From positions 32,141 to 96,140 of the forward strand of contig NZ_UXAU01000014.1 in assembly GCF_900609065.1 (NCBI RefSeq): 64,000 nt of DNA. The letters run 5' to 3'. How positions within the stretch are numbered: the stretch's first letter is position 1; every line of letters begins with the position of its first letter. Below are positions 9,321-18,988 of the stretch, one piece after another. The position numbers and the translations under genes are program-made. Under the pieces are notes generated by a model that was not told where the DNA came from, did not search any database, and saw only the letters and a program-made list of their open reading frames with translations. This DNA is from Arthrobacter ulcerisalmonis. Its GTDB lineage: Bacteria; Actinomycetota; Actinomycetes; Actinomycetales; Micrococcaceae.

Positions 9321-9932
9321 ATGGACTTCGGCAGCGCTGACAGCTGGGGAGCGGCGATCTATTTCTGGATCTTCCCCCTGGTCATCGGCGATGCCCTTTT
9401 TCCGCCCATTCCTTCCGAAATGTTGGTTATCACCGGCGGCGCACTCGCCGCTGACGGACGCGCCAGCGTCCTGTTGATCGGCGTGCTGTCCGCCGTAGCG
9501 TCTTGGCTGGGCGACATGCTGGTTTTCCAGCTGTTCCGCCGCCGGCTCAGCCATATCCTGGATCGCTGGAAGTGGGGCAGACGCGTCCATAGCGGCATCC
9601 ATCGGGCCATCGCGAAGGCAGGCCGATCCTCAACCTACGGGACCATCATCGGCGCCCGCTTCATTCCCGGCGGACGGTTGGCCACCGCTGCGGCATCGGG
9701 AATCGCCAACGTGTCCGTCCGCGGGTACAGCCTGTGCGCGGGGTTGGGGGCCATCATCTGGGCATGCTGGCTGGTGGGACTGGGCTATTTCACCGGCTCG
9801 GCCACCCGGCTGCCCTTCTGGGCAAGCTCCCTGATCGGGGTGGCACTGGGCCTGCTGATCGGCGTCGTAATTGGCATCATTGTCACCCGACGCCGCGGCA
9901 ACCGCTCCCCCGTCAGAGAAACGGAAGCCTGA
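9321..9932 (+). CDS. DedA-family membrane protein
   Basis: A DedA/SNARE-associated (VTT) protein of 203 residues. It has an N-terminal hydrophobic segment, the family signature GARFIPGGRLATAAASGIANV near residues 108-130, and two C-terminal helices. The family is linked to membrane lipid flipping and envelope homeostasis. Start 9321 is set by the TACCTT box 6 nt upstream. The stop abuts the stop of the convergent small gene with no spacer. Confidence 0.82.
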   Translation: MDFGSADSWGAAIYFWIFPLVIGDALFPPIPSEMLVITGGALAADGRASVLLIGVLSAVASWLGDMLVFQLFRRRLSHILDRWKWGRRVHSGIHRAIAKAGRSSTYGTIIGARFIPGGRLATAAASGIANVSVRGYSLCAGLGAIIWACWLVGLGYFTGSATRLPFWASSLIGVALGLLIGVVIGIIVTRRRGNRSPVRETEA

Positions 9933-10238
9933 CTACACCGGCGCCCAACGGCCGCGGTTGCGGCGCAGCACCAGGAGTGCGCCCGTCAGCGCAACGCGTT
10001 CGACGGCGTCGCGCATCATCTCAGCCGACGCCAACGCCTGCTGATTCTCGCCGACGTCCTCGGTGGTCTCCACGAGGAATCGCAGGTGCAGTTGCGGAAC
10101 GCCGCCGGCGAGCTGCAGCTGATGGGATTCGACATGGTGCCGCGTGCCCAACGCCTCCACCGCAGCGTCCATGACGGACTCGGGCAGGTTACCGGGCCGG
10201 AGCCCGGTGATCTTGAGACGGGTCTGGAACGAAGGCAT
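9933..10238 (-). CDS. Conserved small protein, about 101 residues
   Basis: A small soluble protein starting MPSFQTRLKITGLRPGNLPES. It has predicted alternating beta and alpha elements and no membrane segment or cysteines. I do not recognise a family. It follows ppc on the same strand but is separated by a 160-bp repeat region. Coding is supported by the tight stop-to-stop junction with dedA at 9932/9933. Confidence 0.6.
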   Translation of the reverse strand: MPSFQTRLKITGLRPGNLPESVMDAAVEALGTRHHVESHQLQLAGGVPQLHLRFLVETTEDVGENQQALASAEMMRDAVERVALTGALLVLRRNRGRWAPV

Positions 10239-10279
10239 GGCAATACCCTACCGAAAACCGACTATCACTTCCGTCTCAA

Positions 10280-10399
10280 CCCTCCCGGAGCAGTTACGCC
10301 CAAACCACCATCCCTCCCGGAGTAGTTGCGGGAGGAGGGCCGGCCCCAAACCAGATCTCCGGGAGGGTTAGCCAAACAGGCGCCAGAGCTCCGGGAGGG
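10280..10399. repeat. Intergenic repeat cluster with 32-bp spaced modules
   Basis: CCCTCCCGGAG occurs at 10280-10290 and 10312-10322; its complement occurs at 10357-10367 and 10389-10399. Each pair is spaced exactly 32 bp and the two pairs face each other. The core CTCCCGGAG is itself a small palindrome. The rightmost copy abuts the ppc stop codon (10400-10402). The same pair with the same 32-bp spacing recurs at 24828-24878. Confidence 0.85.
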
Positions 10400-13210
10400 T
10401 TACCCGGTGTTGCGCAGGCCCGCCGCGACCCCATTGACGGTAATGAGCATGGCCCGCTGGAGGCGCTCGTCGATTTCGGCGCCGCTGATGGTGCCGGCTT
10501 CGGCCCTAACGCGGCGCAACAACTCCACCTGGAGGTAGCTGATGGGGTCCAGGTATTGGTCCCGGATCTCCAGGGAGCGCTTGAGGGTGGGCTGGGCGTC
10601 GAGGAGCAGGTCCTCGCCGGTCAGGAGCTGGATCTCAGCAACGGTGAGGTCGTACTCCTCGCGGATGGCCCGGAACAGGTGATGCAGTTCCTCCGGGACC
10701 AGGGTGGCCACGTAGTAGCCGGCGATGTCCAGGTCCGTCTTGGCGAGCGTCATCTCAACGTTGGAAATGACGGAGCGGAAGAAGTTCCAGTGGGCGGTCA
10801 TTTCCGCCAGGTGTTCGGCGTTCCCAGCTTCGCGGGCCGCTTTCAGGCCCGAGCCAACACCGAACCAGCCCGGCACGATCTGCCGCGACTGGGTCCAGCC
10901 AAACACCCACGGGATGGCCCGCAGCCCACCGAGTCCGGCGCCGGAATCGGGGCGTTTGGACGGCCGGGAGCCGATGTTGAGCGAGCCAAGCTGCTCCACG
11001 GGGGTGGAGGAGAGGAAGTAGGCGGGCAGGTCAGGATGGTCGATCAGTGTCCGGTAGCGGTCAAAGGCTGCATCGGAGATGGTCTCCATGACGTGCCCGT
11101 AGCGTTCGCGCTGGTCGGCAGAGGTGCGCGGGTCGCGGTGCAGTGCGGAACCTTGCAATACAGCTGCCAGGGAAAGTTCCAGGTTCTCGCGGGCCAGTTC
11201 GGGCAGCGAGTACTTGTCCGAGATGACTTCGCCCTGCTCGGTGAACTTGATCTCGCCTTCCAACACCCCGTTCGGCTGGGCAAGGATGGCATCGTAGGTA
11301 GGTCCGCCGCCGCGCCCAACGGAACCGCCGCGGCCGTGGAAGAGCCGCACGCGGACCCCGTGTTTGGCGGCGATGTCGCGCAGCTTCCGCTGGGTCTTGT
11401 GGATTTCCCACTGGCTGGTCATGACCCCGGATTCCTTGTTGGAGTCTGAATAGCCCAGCATGACCTCTTGCACGTCGCCGCGCAGTCGAACCAGTTCGCG
11501 GTACGAGGCGTCGGCCAGCAGTTGGTCGATGATTTCCGCTGACGCGCGCAGCTCTTCAACGGTCTCGAGCAGCGGAGCGAACCCGATTTTGGCATACGGG
11601 TTTTCGCCAACCACATTGACCAGCCCGGCTTCACGCGCCAGGACTGCTGCGGCGAGGACGTCGTCGGCGCCGCGGGTCATGGAGATGATGTAGGTCTCGA
11701 TGACGTCCGGGCCGTAGGTTTTGAGTGCCCGGCGGATCTCCCGGAAGACGTCGTACGTGCCGTTCGCGGCGCCGTCGAGCGTGATCGGGTGCCCGGACAG
11801 GGGCCTGCGGGAGGCGAGTTCGGAGCCGAGGACCTCGAAGCGCTGCTCTCGGCTGAGTTCGGCATACCGTACCCCCGGGCCGCCAAGCCGATCCATCAGC
11901 TGCCCCACGGCGTCGTGATGGTGATCGGCGTGTTCGCGGATGTCCAAGGTGGCCAGGTGCAGCCCGAAGGAGGAGACAGCGCGACGCACCCGGGCCAGCG
12001 CACCATCGGCAGCCAGCGCCGCCGAATGGTTCCGCAGGGATGACTCCACCAGGTCAAGGTCGTCGATGAGTTCGGGCGTGCCGCTGTAGTCGCGGCCGTG
12101 TTCGTGGTTGGAACCAGCCGCGACGCGCTTGCCCGTATTGATCAGCTTGGCCTTGATGCACGTCAGCTTCAGCCGGTAGGGCTCCTGGGCGTTGAGTTCC
12201 AGGACCCGCTTGTCCAGGCCTGGCAGGTTGCGCAGGTCAACCTCAAGCGAGTCCATCAGCTCCTGGTCAACGTCGGCGAGTGCCGTGGAGTTGGAGAGGA
12301 TGGAGATGAGTTCGTCCACCATGCCGATGCTGATGCGCACGGCGTTCTGGTTCTGGATCTGCAAGATTTCGCGGGTGACGGCGGCCGTGACGTTGGGGTT
12401 GCCGTCACGGTCACCACCGATCCAGGAGCCGAACCGGATGGGAGCGTCCTGGCCGGCAAGGGTGACCCCGTGCTCGCCGAGGAGTTCGGCAAAGTCGGTC
12501 AACATCGCCGGCATGGCATCGGTCAGGATGTTGCCCAGATAGTAGATGGCGTTCCGGGCCTCGTCCACGGGTGTGGGCCGGACCTGGCGCAGCTCGTCGG
12601 TTTGCCACATCTGGTCGATGACCTCGGCAAGCTGCCGGTCCTGCCGACGCCGGGCCGAGGTGCCTTCGAGGGTGTGCTCAGACAGGACGTCGGAGAGTTT
12701 ACGGACCTTGTCCAGCACGGAGCGCCGGGAAGCCTCAGTGGGGTGGGCGGTGAAGATGGGCCGCACGTCCAGGTTGTTGACGGCGTCCTGCAGCGCGGCG
12801 GGGCCGGCCTGCTCGGCGATGTCGTTGACCGCTTTGGCCAGCCAGCCGTCTTTTTCGTCCCGGTTCCGCAAACCCCGGACCCGGTGCACCTGCTCTGCGG
12901 CATTGGCCAAGTGGAAGTAGAACGCGAACGCCCGGACCAGGTCCGTGGCCTGCTCTATGGGCAGCGAGCCCAACAACTCGCGCACCTGCTCCACGACGTC
13001 GTGGGCGCTCCACGGCCCTGTCGCGTCTGCACCGCCGCGGGCCGCCTCCTTGGACTCCTTGGTCAACAGGCGCACCTGCTCAACAAGTTCGAGGAGGTCA
13101 GGCCCATGCTGGCGGACCAGTGATTCGCCCAGAAGCGTGGAAACCCGGCGCACGTCGGCGCGGAGTTCGGACGCGAGATCAGGTTCGGAATGTGCTGCAG
13201 TGTGCGCCAT
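10400..13210 (-). CDS. ppc: Phosphoenolpyruvate carboxylase
   Basis: Anaplerotic carboxylation of PEP to oxaloacetate; 936 residues, normal for Ppc. Family landmarks are [12 protein letters not shown] near residue 150, the glycine-rich [29 protein letters not shown], and the C-terminal RNTG. ATG 13210 is chosen because GAAAGAG lies about 8 nt upstream; a longer in-frame start at 13249 is unlikely. It is divergent from the DUF1684 gene. Its stop codon touches an intergenic repeat. Confidence 0.96.
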   Translation of the reverse strand: MAHTAAHSEPDLASELRADVRRVSTLLGESLVRQHGPDLLELVEQVRLLTKESKEAARGGADATGPWSAHDVVEQVRELLGSLPIEQATDLVRAFAFYFHLANAAEQVHRVRGLRNRDEKDGWLAKAVNDIAEQAGPAALQDAVNNLDVRPIFTAHPTEASRRSVLDKVRKLSDVLSEHTLEGTSARRRQDRQLAEVIDQMWQTDELRQVRPTPVDEARNAIYYLGNILTDAMPAMLTDFAELLGEHGVTLAGQDAPIRFGSWIGGDRDGNPNVTAAVTREILQIQNQNAVRISIGMVDELISILSNSTALADVDQELMDSLEVDLRNLPGLDKRVLELNAQEPYRLKLTCIKAKLINTGKRVAAGSNHEHGRDYSGTPELIDDLDLVESSLRNHSAALAADGALARVRRAVSSFGLHLATLDIREHADHHHDAVGQLMDRLGGPGVRYAELSREQRFEVLGSELASRRPLSGHPITLDGAANGTYDVFREIRRALKTYGPDVIETYIISMTRGADDVLAAAVLAREAGLVNVVGENPYAKIGFAPLLETVEELRASAEIIDQLLADASYRELVRLRGDVQEVMLGYSDSNKESGVMTSQWEIHKTQRKLRDIAAKHGVRVRLFHGRGGSVGRGGGPTYDAILAQPNGVLEGEIKFTEQGEVISDKYSLPELARENLELSLAAVLQGSALHRDPRTSADQRERYGHVMETISDAAFDRYRTLIDHPDLPAYFLSSTPVEQLGSLNIGSRPSKRPDSGAGLGGLRAIPWVFGWTQSRQIVPGWFGVGSGLKAAREAGNAEHLAEMTAHWNFFRSVISNVEMTLAKTDLDIAGYYVATLVPEELHHLFRAIREEYDLTVAEIQLLTGEDLLLDAQPTLKRSLEIRDQYLDPISYLQVELLRRVRAEAGTISGAEIDERLQRAMLITVNGVAAGLRNTG

Positions 13211-13365
13211 GGAAGTCTCTTTCGAGGGATCGGTCGGGGGCTCGTACACTGCGTTGGATACTGTGAGCCGTATTACTAGCTAACGATGCTACCCGCAGGC
13301 CAACGCCGGGTGGGAATCCATCTCAGATAGTAGGCGTTGAAGCCCACACAGCCTCGAAAGGAACC

Positions 13366-14223
13366 ATGAGCACCACCGACACAGCCAAAGTGGAACGTTG
13401 GCAGCGCTTCCGCACCCACCGCAACGCAGCCCTTGCCAGTCCCCACGGCTGGCTCACCCTGACCTCGTTTCAGTGGCTGGCTGGCGCGCCCGCCGCGGTC
13501 GAACACGTGCCCGGCCTTTGGTCAACGGACGGTACGACGGCGGAACTCACCGCCGCGCCCGGCGACGGTCTGTCGCTGGTGGACTCGGGCGAACCCGTGG
13601 TGGGCACTCTTCGCGCCGCGCTCGACGACGAGGAATCCCTCCTGTGGGTGCAGTCCGGCGGCGAGGACGGCACCCAGGTGGTGGTGGAGTTGGCGCTACG
13701 GGCGGGCAACTACGCGATCCGGACGCGCGACGCAGCGTCGCAGGTCTTCACTGGTTTCACGGGCGTCCCCACCTACGACTACAACCCGGCCTGGGAAGTC
13801 ACAGCACAGTTCCACCCCTACGCCGAACCGGTGGACGTGCCCATCAGCACGGCGAACCCGCTGGTGGACGGCGTGCACCGCAGCGTGGGTGACCTGGTGT
13901 TCCAGCTGCCTGGGAGCGGCCACGAGTTCCGGCTGCAGGCTGCCGGGGAAGACCTTGGCGCCCTCAGCGTGACGTTCCATGACCGCACCAACGGCGACAC
14001 CACCGACGGTTGGCGCAAAGTGACCACGCCGAAGCCACGCCCGCACCCGGACGGCCCGGCCACAGTGGTACTCGACTTCAATCGGGCCATCAACTATCCC
14101 AGCGCGTTCACCCCTTTCGGCACCTGCCCCATGCCGGTGCCGGGCAACACCCTCGACGTCCGGGTGGAAGCCGGCGAAAGGCGGGCGGAAGCGGGCGCGG
14201 CTGAGGGGACGGCATCGAGCTAG
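13366..14223 (+). CDS. DUF1684 domain protein
   Basis: A protein of 285 residues with the DUF1684 signature DFNRAINYPSAFTPFGTCP near residue 240. There is no signal peptide, so it is presumably cytoplasmic. Biochemical role is unknown. The start has a clear AAAGGAA ribosome site. The last codon region shares the tetranucleotide CTAG with the stop of the convergent acyl-CoA dehydrogenase gene. Confidence 0.82.
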   Translation: MSTTDTAKVERWQRFRTHRNAALASPHGWLTLTSFQWLAGAPAAVEHVPGLWSTDGTTAELTAAPGDGLSLVDSGEPVVGTLRAALDDEESLLWVQSGGEDGTQVVVELALRAGNYAIRTRDAASQVFTGFTGVPTYDYNPAWEVTAQFHPYAEPVDVPISTANPLVDGVHRSVGDLVFQLPGSGHEFRLQAAGEDLGALSVTFHDRTNGDTTDGWRKVTTPKPRPHPDGPATVVLDFNRAINYPSAFTPFGTCPMPVPGNTLDVRVEAGERRAEAGAAEGTASS

Positions 14224-15428
14224 ACGATCGCGGACATCCCCGTGACCGTGCGCCCCACAATGAGCGTGTTGATCTCGAACGAGCCCTCGTAGGTGTAGAT
14301 GGCCTCGGCGTCAGCGAAAATCTTGGCCATCCGGTAGTCGGTCACAATCCCATTGCCGCCAAGGATGGACCGGCCCAGCGACACCGTTTCCCGCATCCGT
14401 GCACTGAGGTAGGACTTGGCCAGCGCCACCTGCGCCATGTCCGCCGCGCCGGCATCCTGCAACCGTGCCAGCCCCGCCATCATGGCCATGCTGGCCACAG
14501 TGTTCCCCAGCATCGTCACCAACTGGTGTTGGATCAGTTGGAAGCTGGCCAGCGGCCGGCCGAACTGGTGGCGCTCCACGGCGTACTGCCGGGCAACGTC
14601 GAACGCAGCCAGCTGCTGCCCCACCGTCTGCCAGGCCACCATGATGCGGGAACCTCGCAGGAGTTCCTTGGTGTCATCGAAGCTGTTGATGGTGGCGAAA
14701 CGGTCCGCTTCTGACACCTGGACATCATGGAACTCGATGTCGGCGTTTTGCACCGTCCGGAGCGCGATCTTGTTTTCGATGCGGGTCCGGCTCACCCCGG
14801 GTAGGGTCGCATCGACGATGAAGCCACGGACAGCCCCGTCTGCTTCGTCGCGGGCCCAGACCAGCATGTAGTCGCAGAACGTCCCGTTGCCGATCCACCG
14901 CTTGGCGCCGTTGAGCACCCAGGTGTCAGCACCGCCGTCGCGCGCGTCTGCTGTCCCTGCCGCAGCTGGTACCCGGCGGGCGCGGGTCTCCATCCCGCCA
15001 GCCACGTCGGAGCCGTGCGCTGGTTCGGTCAGCGCGAAGGCGCCGGTGATGCGGAGCTCGGCGGCGGGGGCCAGGTAGCGTTCTTGCTGGTCAGCCGAGC
15101 CGAAAGCATAGAGGGACTCCACAAAGAGATCGTGGTGGACCAGGAAGAACGTGGCAATGGACGTGTCCACCCGGGTCATTTCGGCCATGACCAAGCCAGC
15201 GAAAAGATGGCTGTAGCCGCGCTGGCCGGGGGTGCTCAGCTCCAGGGCTGCGAGCTTAGGCAGGATGTGCGCAGGGAATTCCGCTTTGTCCCACCATTCC
15301 CCGGCGTAGGGGGCGATCTCCGCCGCCAGGAAGTCACGTAGTTCGTCGAGTTTGTGCCGCTCGGAGGCGCTGAGCTGGGATTCGACCTCGAAGAAATCGG
15401 CGCTGGGCAGCCCCTCTGGATCTTTCAC
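14220..15428 (-). CDS. Acyl-CoA dehydrogenase
   Basis: An FAD-dependent acyl-CoA dehydrogenase of 402 residues. The middle domain has [20 protein letters not shown]. The C-terminal [16 protein letters not shown] places the catalytic Glu where medium-chain and glutaryl-CoA dehydrogenases have theirs. It is the second gene of a two-gene unit: its start overlaps the SDR stop by 4 bp. The TetR-type operator upstream of the SDR probably controls both. Chain-length or branched-acyl specificity cannot be called. Confidence 0.9.
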   Translation of the reverse strand: MKDPEGLPSADFFEVESQLSASERHKLDELRDFLAAEIAPYAGEWWDKAEFPAHILPKLAALELSTPGQRGYSHLFAGLVMAEMTRVDTSIATFFLVHHDLFVESLYAFGSADQQERYLAPAAELRITGAFALTEPAHGSDVAGGMETRARRVPAAAGTADARDGGADTWVLNGAKRWIGNGTFCDYMLVWARDEADGAVRGFIVDATLPGVSRTRIENKIALRTVQNADIEFHDVQVSEADRFATINSFDDTKELLRGSRIMVAWQTVGQQLAAFDVARQYAVERHQFGRPLASFQLIQHQLVTMLGNTVASMAMMAGLARLQDAGAADMAQVALAKSYLSARMRETVSLGRSILGGNGIVTDYRMAKIFADAEAIYTYEGSFEINTLIVGRTVTGMSAIV

Positions 15429-16216
15429 TTGGGTGCCATTCTGATGGCGCCGTCCAAGCGGATGGTTTCCCCGTTGAGCATGGCATTGTCCACAATGTGC
15501 GCCACGAGCTTGGCGTATTCGGCGGCCTTACCGAGCCGGGAAGGGTGCGGGACCTGGGCGCCGAGTGAGTCCTGCGCAGCCTGCGGCAGGCCCGCCAGCA
15601 TGGGTGTTTCGAAAATGCCGGGTGCGATCGTCACCACTCGAACCAGCGAGCGCGCAAACTCGCGCGCCAGCGGCAGGGTCATGGCTGCCACGGCCCCCTT
15701 GGACGCGGCGTAGGCCGGCTGGCCGATCTGGCCGTCAAAGGCCGCCACGGAGGCGGTGTTGATGATGACGCCCCGCTCCGGGCCACCCAGTTCGGTGCTG
15801 ACGGGGTCGGTTTCCACCATGGCCTGGGCCGCCAACCGCAATACGTTGAAGGTGCCGACCAGGTTGATCTGGACCACGCGGTTGAAGTCGGCCAGCGGCA
15901 GCACGCCGTCCCGGCCAAGGACTTTCCCCGGCGTCCCGATGCCGGCGCAATTCACCACAATCCGCAGTGGCCCCAGCGTGGTGGCGGCGTCGACGGCGGC
16001 CTGCACCTGGTCTTCGTCGGTCACGTCTGCTGCGACAAAGATGGCCGCTGGTCCCGAGCCGTCGCCCACGAGTTCGGCAGCGACCTGCTCACCGGCAGAG
16101 GAGGCGAGGTCCACCAGCACCACGGCAGCGCCGTCGTCGTGCAGTCGCCGGGCCGTGGCCGCCCCCAAACCCGAAGCGCCGCCCGTGATCAGTGCGACTG
16201 TGCCGTTGACATCCAT
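15425..16216 (-). CDS. SDR-family 3-hydroxyacyl-CoA dehydrogenase
   Basis: A short-chain dehydrogenase of 263 residues resembling type II 3-hydroxyacyl-CoA dehydrogenases (HSD10-like). The NAD motif is TGGASGLG near residue 11, with VNCAGIG, and the catalytic Ser...YAASK follows. An excellent AAGGAGG lies before ATG 16216. With the acyl-CoA dehydrogenase it could supply two steps of beta-oxidation or branched-chain degradation. Confidence 0.88.
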   Translation of the reverse strand: MDVNGTVALITGGASGLGAATARRLHDDGAAVVLVDLASSAGEQVAAELVGDGSGPAAIFVAADVTDEDQVQAAVDAATTLGPLRIVVNCAGIGTPGKVLGRDGVLPLADFNRVVQINLVGTFNVLRLAAQAMVETDPVSTELGGPERGVIINTASVAAFDGQIGQPAYAASKGAVAAMTLPLAREFARSLVRVVTIAPGIFETPMLAGLPQAAQDSLGAQVPHPSRLGKAAEYAKLVAHIVDNAMLNGETIRLDGAIRMAPK

Positions 16217-16254
16217 ACATCCTCCTTGATGCGGAACCCGGCCCGCAGACCTAT

Positions 16255-16274
16255 CAGTTAGTCAATGTTAACTG
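16255..16274. promoter_or_regulatory. Palindromic operator candidate for the SDR/acyl-CoA dehydrogenase pair
   Basis: CAGTTA at 16255-16260 and TAACTG at 16269-16274 form a perfect 6-bp inverted repeat with an 8-bp spacer, about 39 bp upstream of the SDR start. The shape fits a TetR-type acyl-CoA catabolism regulator. No regulator gene is adjacent. Confidence 0.5.
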
Positions 16275-16324
16275 AAATTCGTGGAGACCGCACGCCATTC
16301 GGGCTGCCGACGGCGGGTGGCAGC

Positions 16325-16330
16325 TAGGGT
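16325..16330 (+). promoter_or_regulatory. -10 box of probable leaderless GH76 transcript
   Basis: TAGGGT, then 6 nt, then ATG 16337. Confidence 0.55.
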
Positions 16331-16336
16331 GAAGCC

Positions 16337-17587
16337 ATGAATCCTGCCGAGCACCCCGACGCGAACCAGCGAGCCGCCCATGCAGCGCAGTCGGTGACAG
16401 GTCTTTTTGGCGGTCGCCTGCTGTTCCTGCCCGGGACGCACCTGGCCGCAACGAGCTGGCCACGCCCGCGGGGTTTGGTGGCCAGGCTGCGCGGCAACCT
16501 GCTCGAACCGTGGCATTACTGGTGGCAAGCGCATTACCTGGATGCGTTGGTGGATGCCGGCCAGCGGGAAATGGCGCAGCCCACGGCGGAAGGGGCCGAC
16601 GCGGCCCGGCTTGCTGCCCGCCTGCTCACCGGAATTCGGCTCCGGAACCTCAACACGTTGGTCAATAACTACTACGACGACATGGCGTGGCTCGCGCTGG
16701 CCACCCTGCGGTTGGACCAGCTCGCCGACCGCCGCCGCTACCGGAAGGTAGGCCACAAGCTGACGGGCCAGTTTGAGGCTGCGTGCAGCGATGACCTGGG
16801 CGGCGGCGTCTTCTGGAGCAAGGAGCGGGACTTCAAGAACACTCCCGCCACAGCACCGGTGGCGCTCTATTTCGCGAGGACAGGGCAGGCGGCGAAGGCT
16901 CAGGGTCTCGTGGACTGGCTGGACGCCACCTTGTTCGACGCCGAGGCGAACCTCTACCTCGACGGTGCGCGAGCGGGGGCGGACGGCACTGTCCTGGTAG
17001 AACGCAACATCTACACCTATAACCAAGGACCCATCCTGGGAGCGCTGCTCGAACTGGGCGGCGAGGCCAACTTGGTACGGGCCTGCACACTGATCGAGGC
17101 GGTTGAGTGTGCACTGACTGTCCCTGCTCAGCCAAGTCCGGTTTCGATGAGCACGGCGGTACAGGCAGCGCCACAGCCAGCCACGATCCTGCGCTGCGAC
17201 GGTACTGGCGACGCTGGACTCTTCACCGGCATCCTCTGCCGCTACTTGGCTATCGCCGCCAAGGACTCCAGGTTGCCTGCGCCCACCCGGGCCATCGCGG
17301 CCCGCCTGGTCACGGACACCGCCGACGCATTCTGGGCCGGCCGCCGCACCCTGACCAGCAGCGACACGTCAGACACTCTGGGCGGCAGGCAAACCGACGC
17401 CAAGCACCAAGGCCTCAGCATCTTCTCCCAACACGCTACCCAACCCGCCGCCGAGACCTACCCGCCGGGGACCGCCGTCGAACTTTCCACTCAACTGCAG
17501 GCGTGGCTGGTACTCGAAGCCGCGGCCGGATTGCCTGCCCCGTCACCGAACGACGGCGGGATCCCCGCAACGCGGTTCGGCACCTGA
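16337..17587 (+). CDS. Glycoside hydrolase family 76 (alpha-1,6-mannanase-like), cytoplasmic
   Basis: A protein of 416 residues with a GH76-like (alpha/alpha)6 pattern. NNYYDDMAW near residue 113 carries the paired catalytic Asp residues; NIYTYNQGPILGALLEL and CDGTGDAGLFTGIL are also typical. No signal peptide is visible, which is unusual because most GH76 enzymes act on mannans outside the cell. It is convergent with the YdeI-type gene. Substrate could be an imported mannan fragment or a cell-envelope precursor. Confidence 0.8.
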   Translation: MNPAEHPDANQRAAHAAQSVTGLFGGRLLFLPGTHLAATSWPRPRGLVARLRGNLLEPWHYWWQAHYLDALVDAGQREMAQPTAEGADAARLAARLLTGIRLRNLNTLVNNYYDDMAWLALATLRLDQLADRRRYRKVGHKLTGQFEAACSDDLGGGVFWSKERDFKNTPATAPVALYFARTGQAAKAQGLVDWLDATLFDAEANLYLDGARAGADGTVLVERNIYTYNQGPILGALLELGGEANLVRACTLIEAVECALTVPAQPSPVSMSTAVQAAPQPATILRCDGTGDAGLFTGILCRYLAIAAKDSRLPAPTRAIAARLVTDTADAFWAGRRTLTSSDTSDTLGGRQTDAKHQGLSIFSQHATQPAAETYPPGTAVELSTQLQAWLVLEAAAGLPAPSPNDGGIPATRFGT

Positions 17588-17623
17588 GGCCCGTTGCCGC
17601 CTGAGCCGTAGCGGACGAGTTGG

Positions 17624-18223
17624 TCAGGTGTCTTCCGGGCGTTTCTTCTGCGGATACGGCGCCTCGCCACGGGCCAGCATCGCCACGAATCCGGCGATTT
17701 TACGTTCCCGGGTGGCAGGCTGCTTGACCGAGTTGGTGCGATGAATGAGGGCAAACCGGTTGGTCCTGGTGAGCACGTCGAACATGGCCTGCGCGGCTGG
17801 AACGGCGGCGATGGCGGCGGCTAGGTCTGCCGGCACTTCGGCTGTGGCCTGCCCCGCGTAGGCGGCATCCCAGCGTCCGTCCGCTTTGGCAGCGTCGACG
17901 GCGGCCCGGCCCGCTGCCGTCATTTTGCCTTCGCCTTCGAGCCGGGCGATGTAGGTGACGTTCCGCGCCGACCAGATGCTGCGGCGCCCACGTGGGGTCA
18001 TCCGTTGGAACGAGGATTCGTCATCGCGGCGCCGGGCCTGGCCATCAATCCAGCCGAAGCACAGTGCCTCATCCAAGGCCGTGGCATACGTCAACTCGGT
18101 GACCTGGCCGCCCTTCTTGTGCAGCACAATCCAGACGCCGGGACTCTCCTGGTGGTTGGCTTCCAGCCAGGTTCGCCACGCAGCGGCATCGGGCACCAGC
18201 AGTTCCTCAAGTTCGATGGCCAT
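17624..18223 (-). CDS. YdeI/OmpD-associated family protein
   Basis: A soluble protein of 199 residues starting MAIELEELLVPDAAAW. It has the family blocks GVWIVLHKKGG and ALCFGWIDGQARRRDD, then TPRGRRSIWSARN. Role is unknown. ATG 18223 is preferred over upstream in-frame codons because CAGAAT stands 6 nt before it. The divergent NUDIX gene starts 138 bp away. Confidence 0.8.
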   Translation of the reverse strand: MAIELEELLVPDAAAWRTWLEANHQESPGVWIVLHKKGGQVTELTYATALDEALCFGWIDGQARRRDDESSFQRMTPRGRRSIWSARNVTYIARLEGEGKMTAAGRAAVDAAKADGRWDAAYAGQATAEVPADLAAAIAAVPAAQAMFDVLTRTNRFALIHRTNSVKQPATRERKIAGFVAMLARGEAPYPQKKRPEDT

Positions 18224-18360
18224 GGCACCATTCTGCACCGCGCACGCGCTGCCGACACCCGTAACCCGGCCCAGGCCCGTCCCGTGCGCGCCCCAGCAAC
18301 GCGCCCCGCCAGTACTTCCTGGACAGCACCACCCCGCCGCAGATGGGGTAGAACTTAACC

Positions 18361-18900
18361 ATGAACGTGCGCACACCTGACCCGAATCCCGGCTGGCTCT
18401 CCGAAGACGACCTTTTCGAGGCCCGCGCCCGGCTGCCCATGGTCTATGTGGAAGCAGTGCCAGTCCGTTTGGATCCGCTGGGGTTCGTCAACGAGGTTGG
18501 CACGCTACTGCAGGCTGACGAGGACGGCACCATGGTCCGGTCCCTGGTCTCCGGCCGCGTCATCTACCGCGAAACCATCCGCGCAGCCCTGCTCCGGCAC
18601 ATGGAGAAGGACCTGGGCCCGCTGGCTTTCCCACAACTGCCCATCAGTCCGGTGCCGTTCACGGTGGCCGAATACTTCCCAGCACCATCGCAGACCGGGT
18701 TCACCGACGAACGCCAACACGCCGTCTCGCTGGCCTACCTCATCCCGGTGACTGGCGAGTGCGAACCCCGCCAGGACGCGTTGGAATTGACGTGGATGAC
18801 CCCGGAGGAAGTCTTGAGCCCCGGCGTGCAGCTGGAGTTTGCCGGTGGTCGCGGAGCCTTGGTCCGCCAAGCCATCGCTTTCGCCGGCGTGGGGTACTGA
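18361..18900 (+). CDS. NUDIX-like DUF4916 protein
   Basis: A protein of 179 residues starting with GWLSEDDLFEARARLPMVYVEAVPVR, matching the actinobacterial DUF4916 NUDIX group. RHMEKDLGPLAFPQLP and the downstream HAVSLAYLIPVTGECEPRQDALE block are characteristic. A full canonical NUDIX box (GX5EX7REUXEEXGU) is not obvious, so hydrolase activity is uncertain. A weak leaderless-type box (TAGAAC, 18349-18354) lies 6 nt before ATG. Confidence 0.75.
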   Translation: MNVRTPDPNPGWLSEDDLFEARARLPMVYVEAVPVRLDPLGFVNEVGTLLQADEDGTMVRSLVSGRVIYRETIRAALLRHMEKDLGPLAFPQLPISPVPFTVAEYFPAPSQTGFTDERQHAVSLAYLIPVTGECEPRQDALELTWMTPEEVLSPGVQLEFAGGRGALVRQAIAFAGVGY

Positions 18901-18988
18901 CACCCGCATCACCGCGCCAGCGTCCCTGATTATCGGCGCCTGCCTTTGTAGACTGGAGGGCGGACCGCGCGAGACTTTAAGGACTTCC

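Noticed and set aside
10280..10399. CRISPR-like regular spacing
   Set aside because: Only pairs of 11-bp cores, two orientations, no spacers of constant unique type and no cas genes.
12098..13123. Plus-strand open frame inside ppc
   Set aside because: Antisense to a fully conserved enzyme; no ribosome site or motif.
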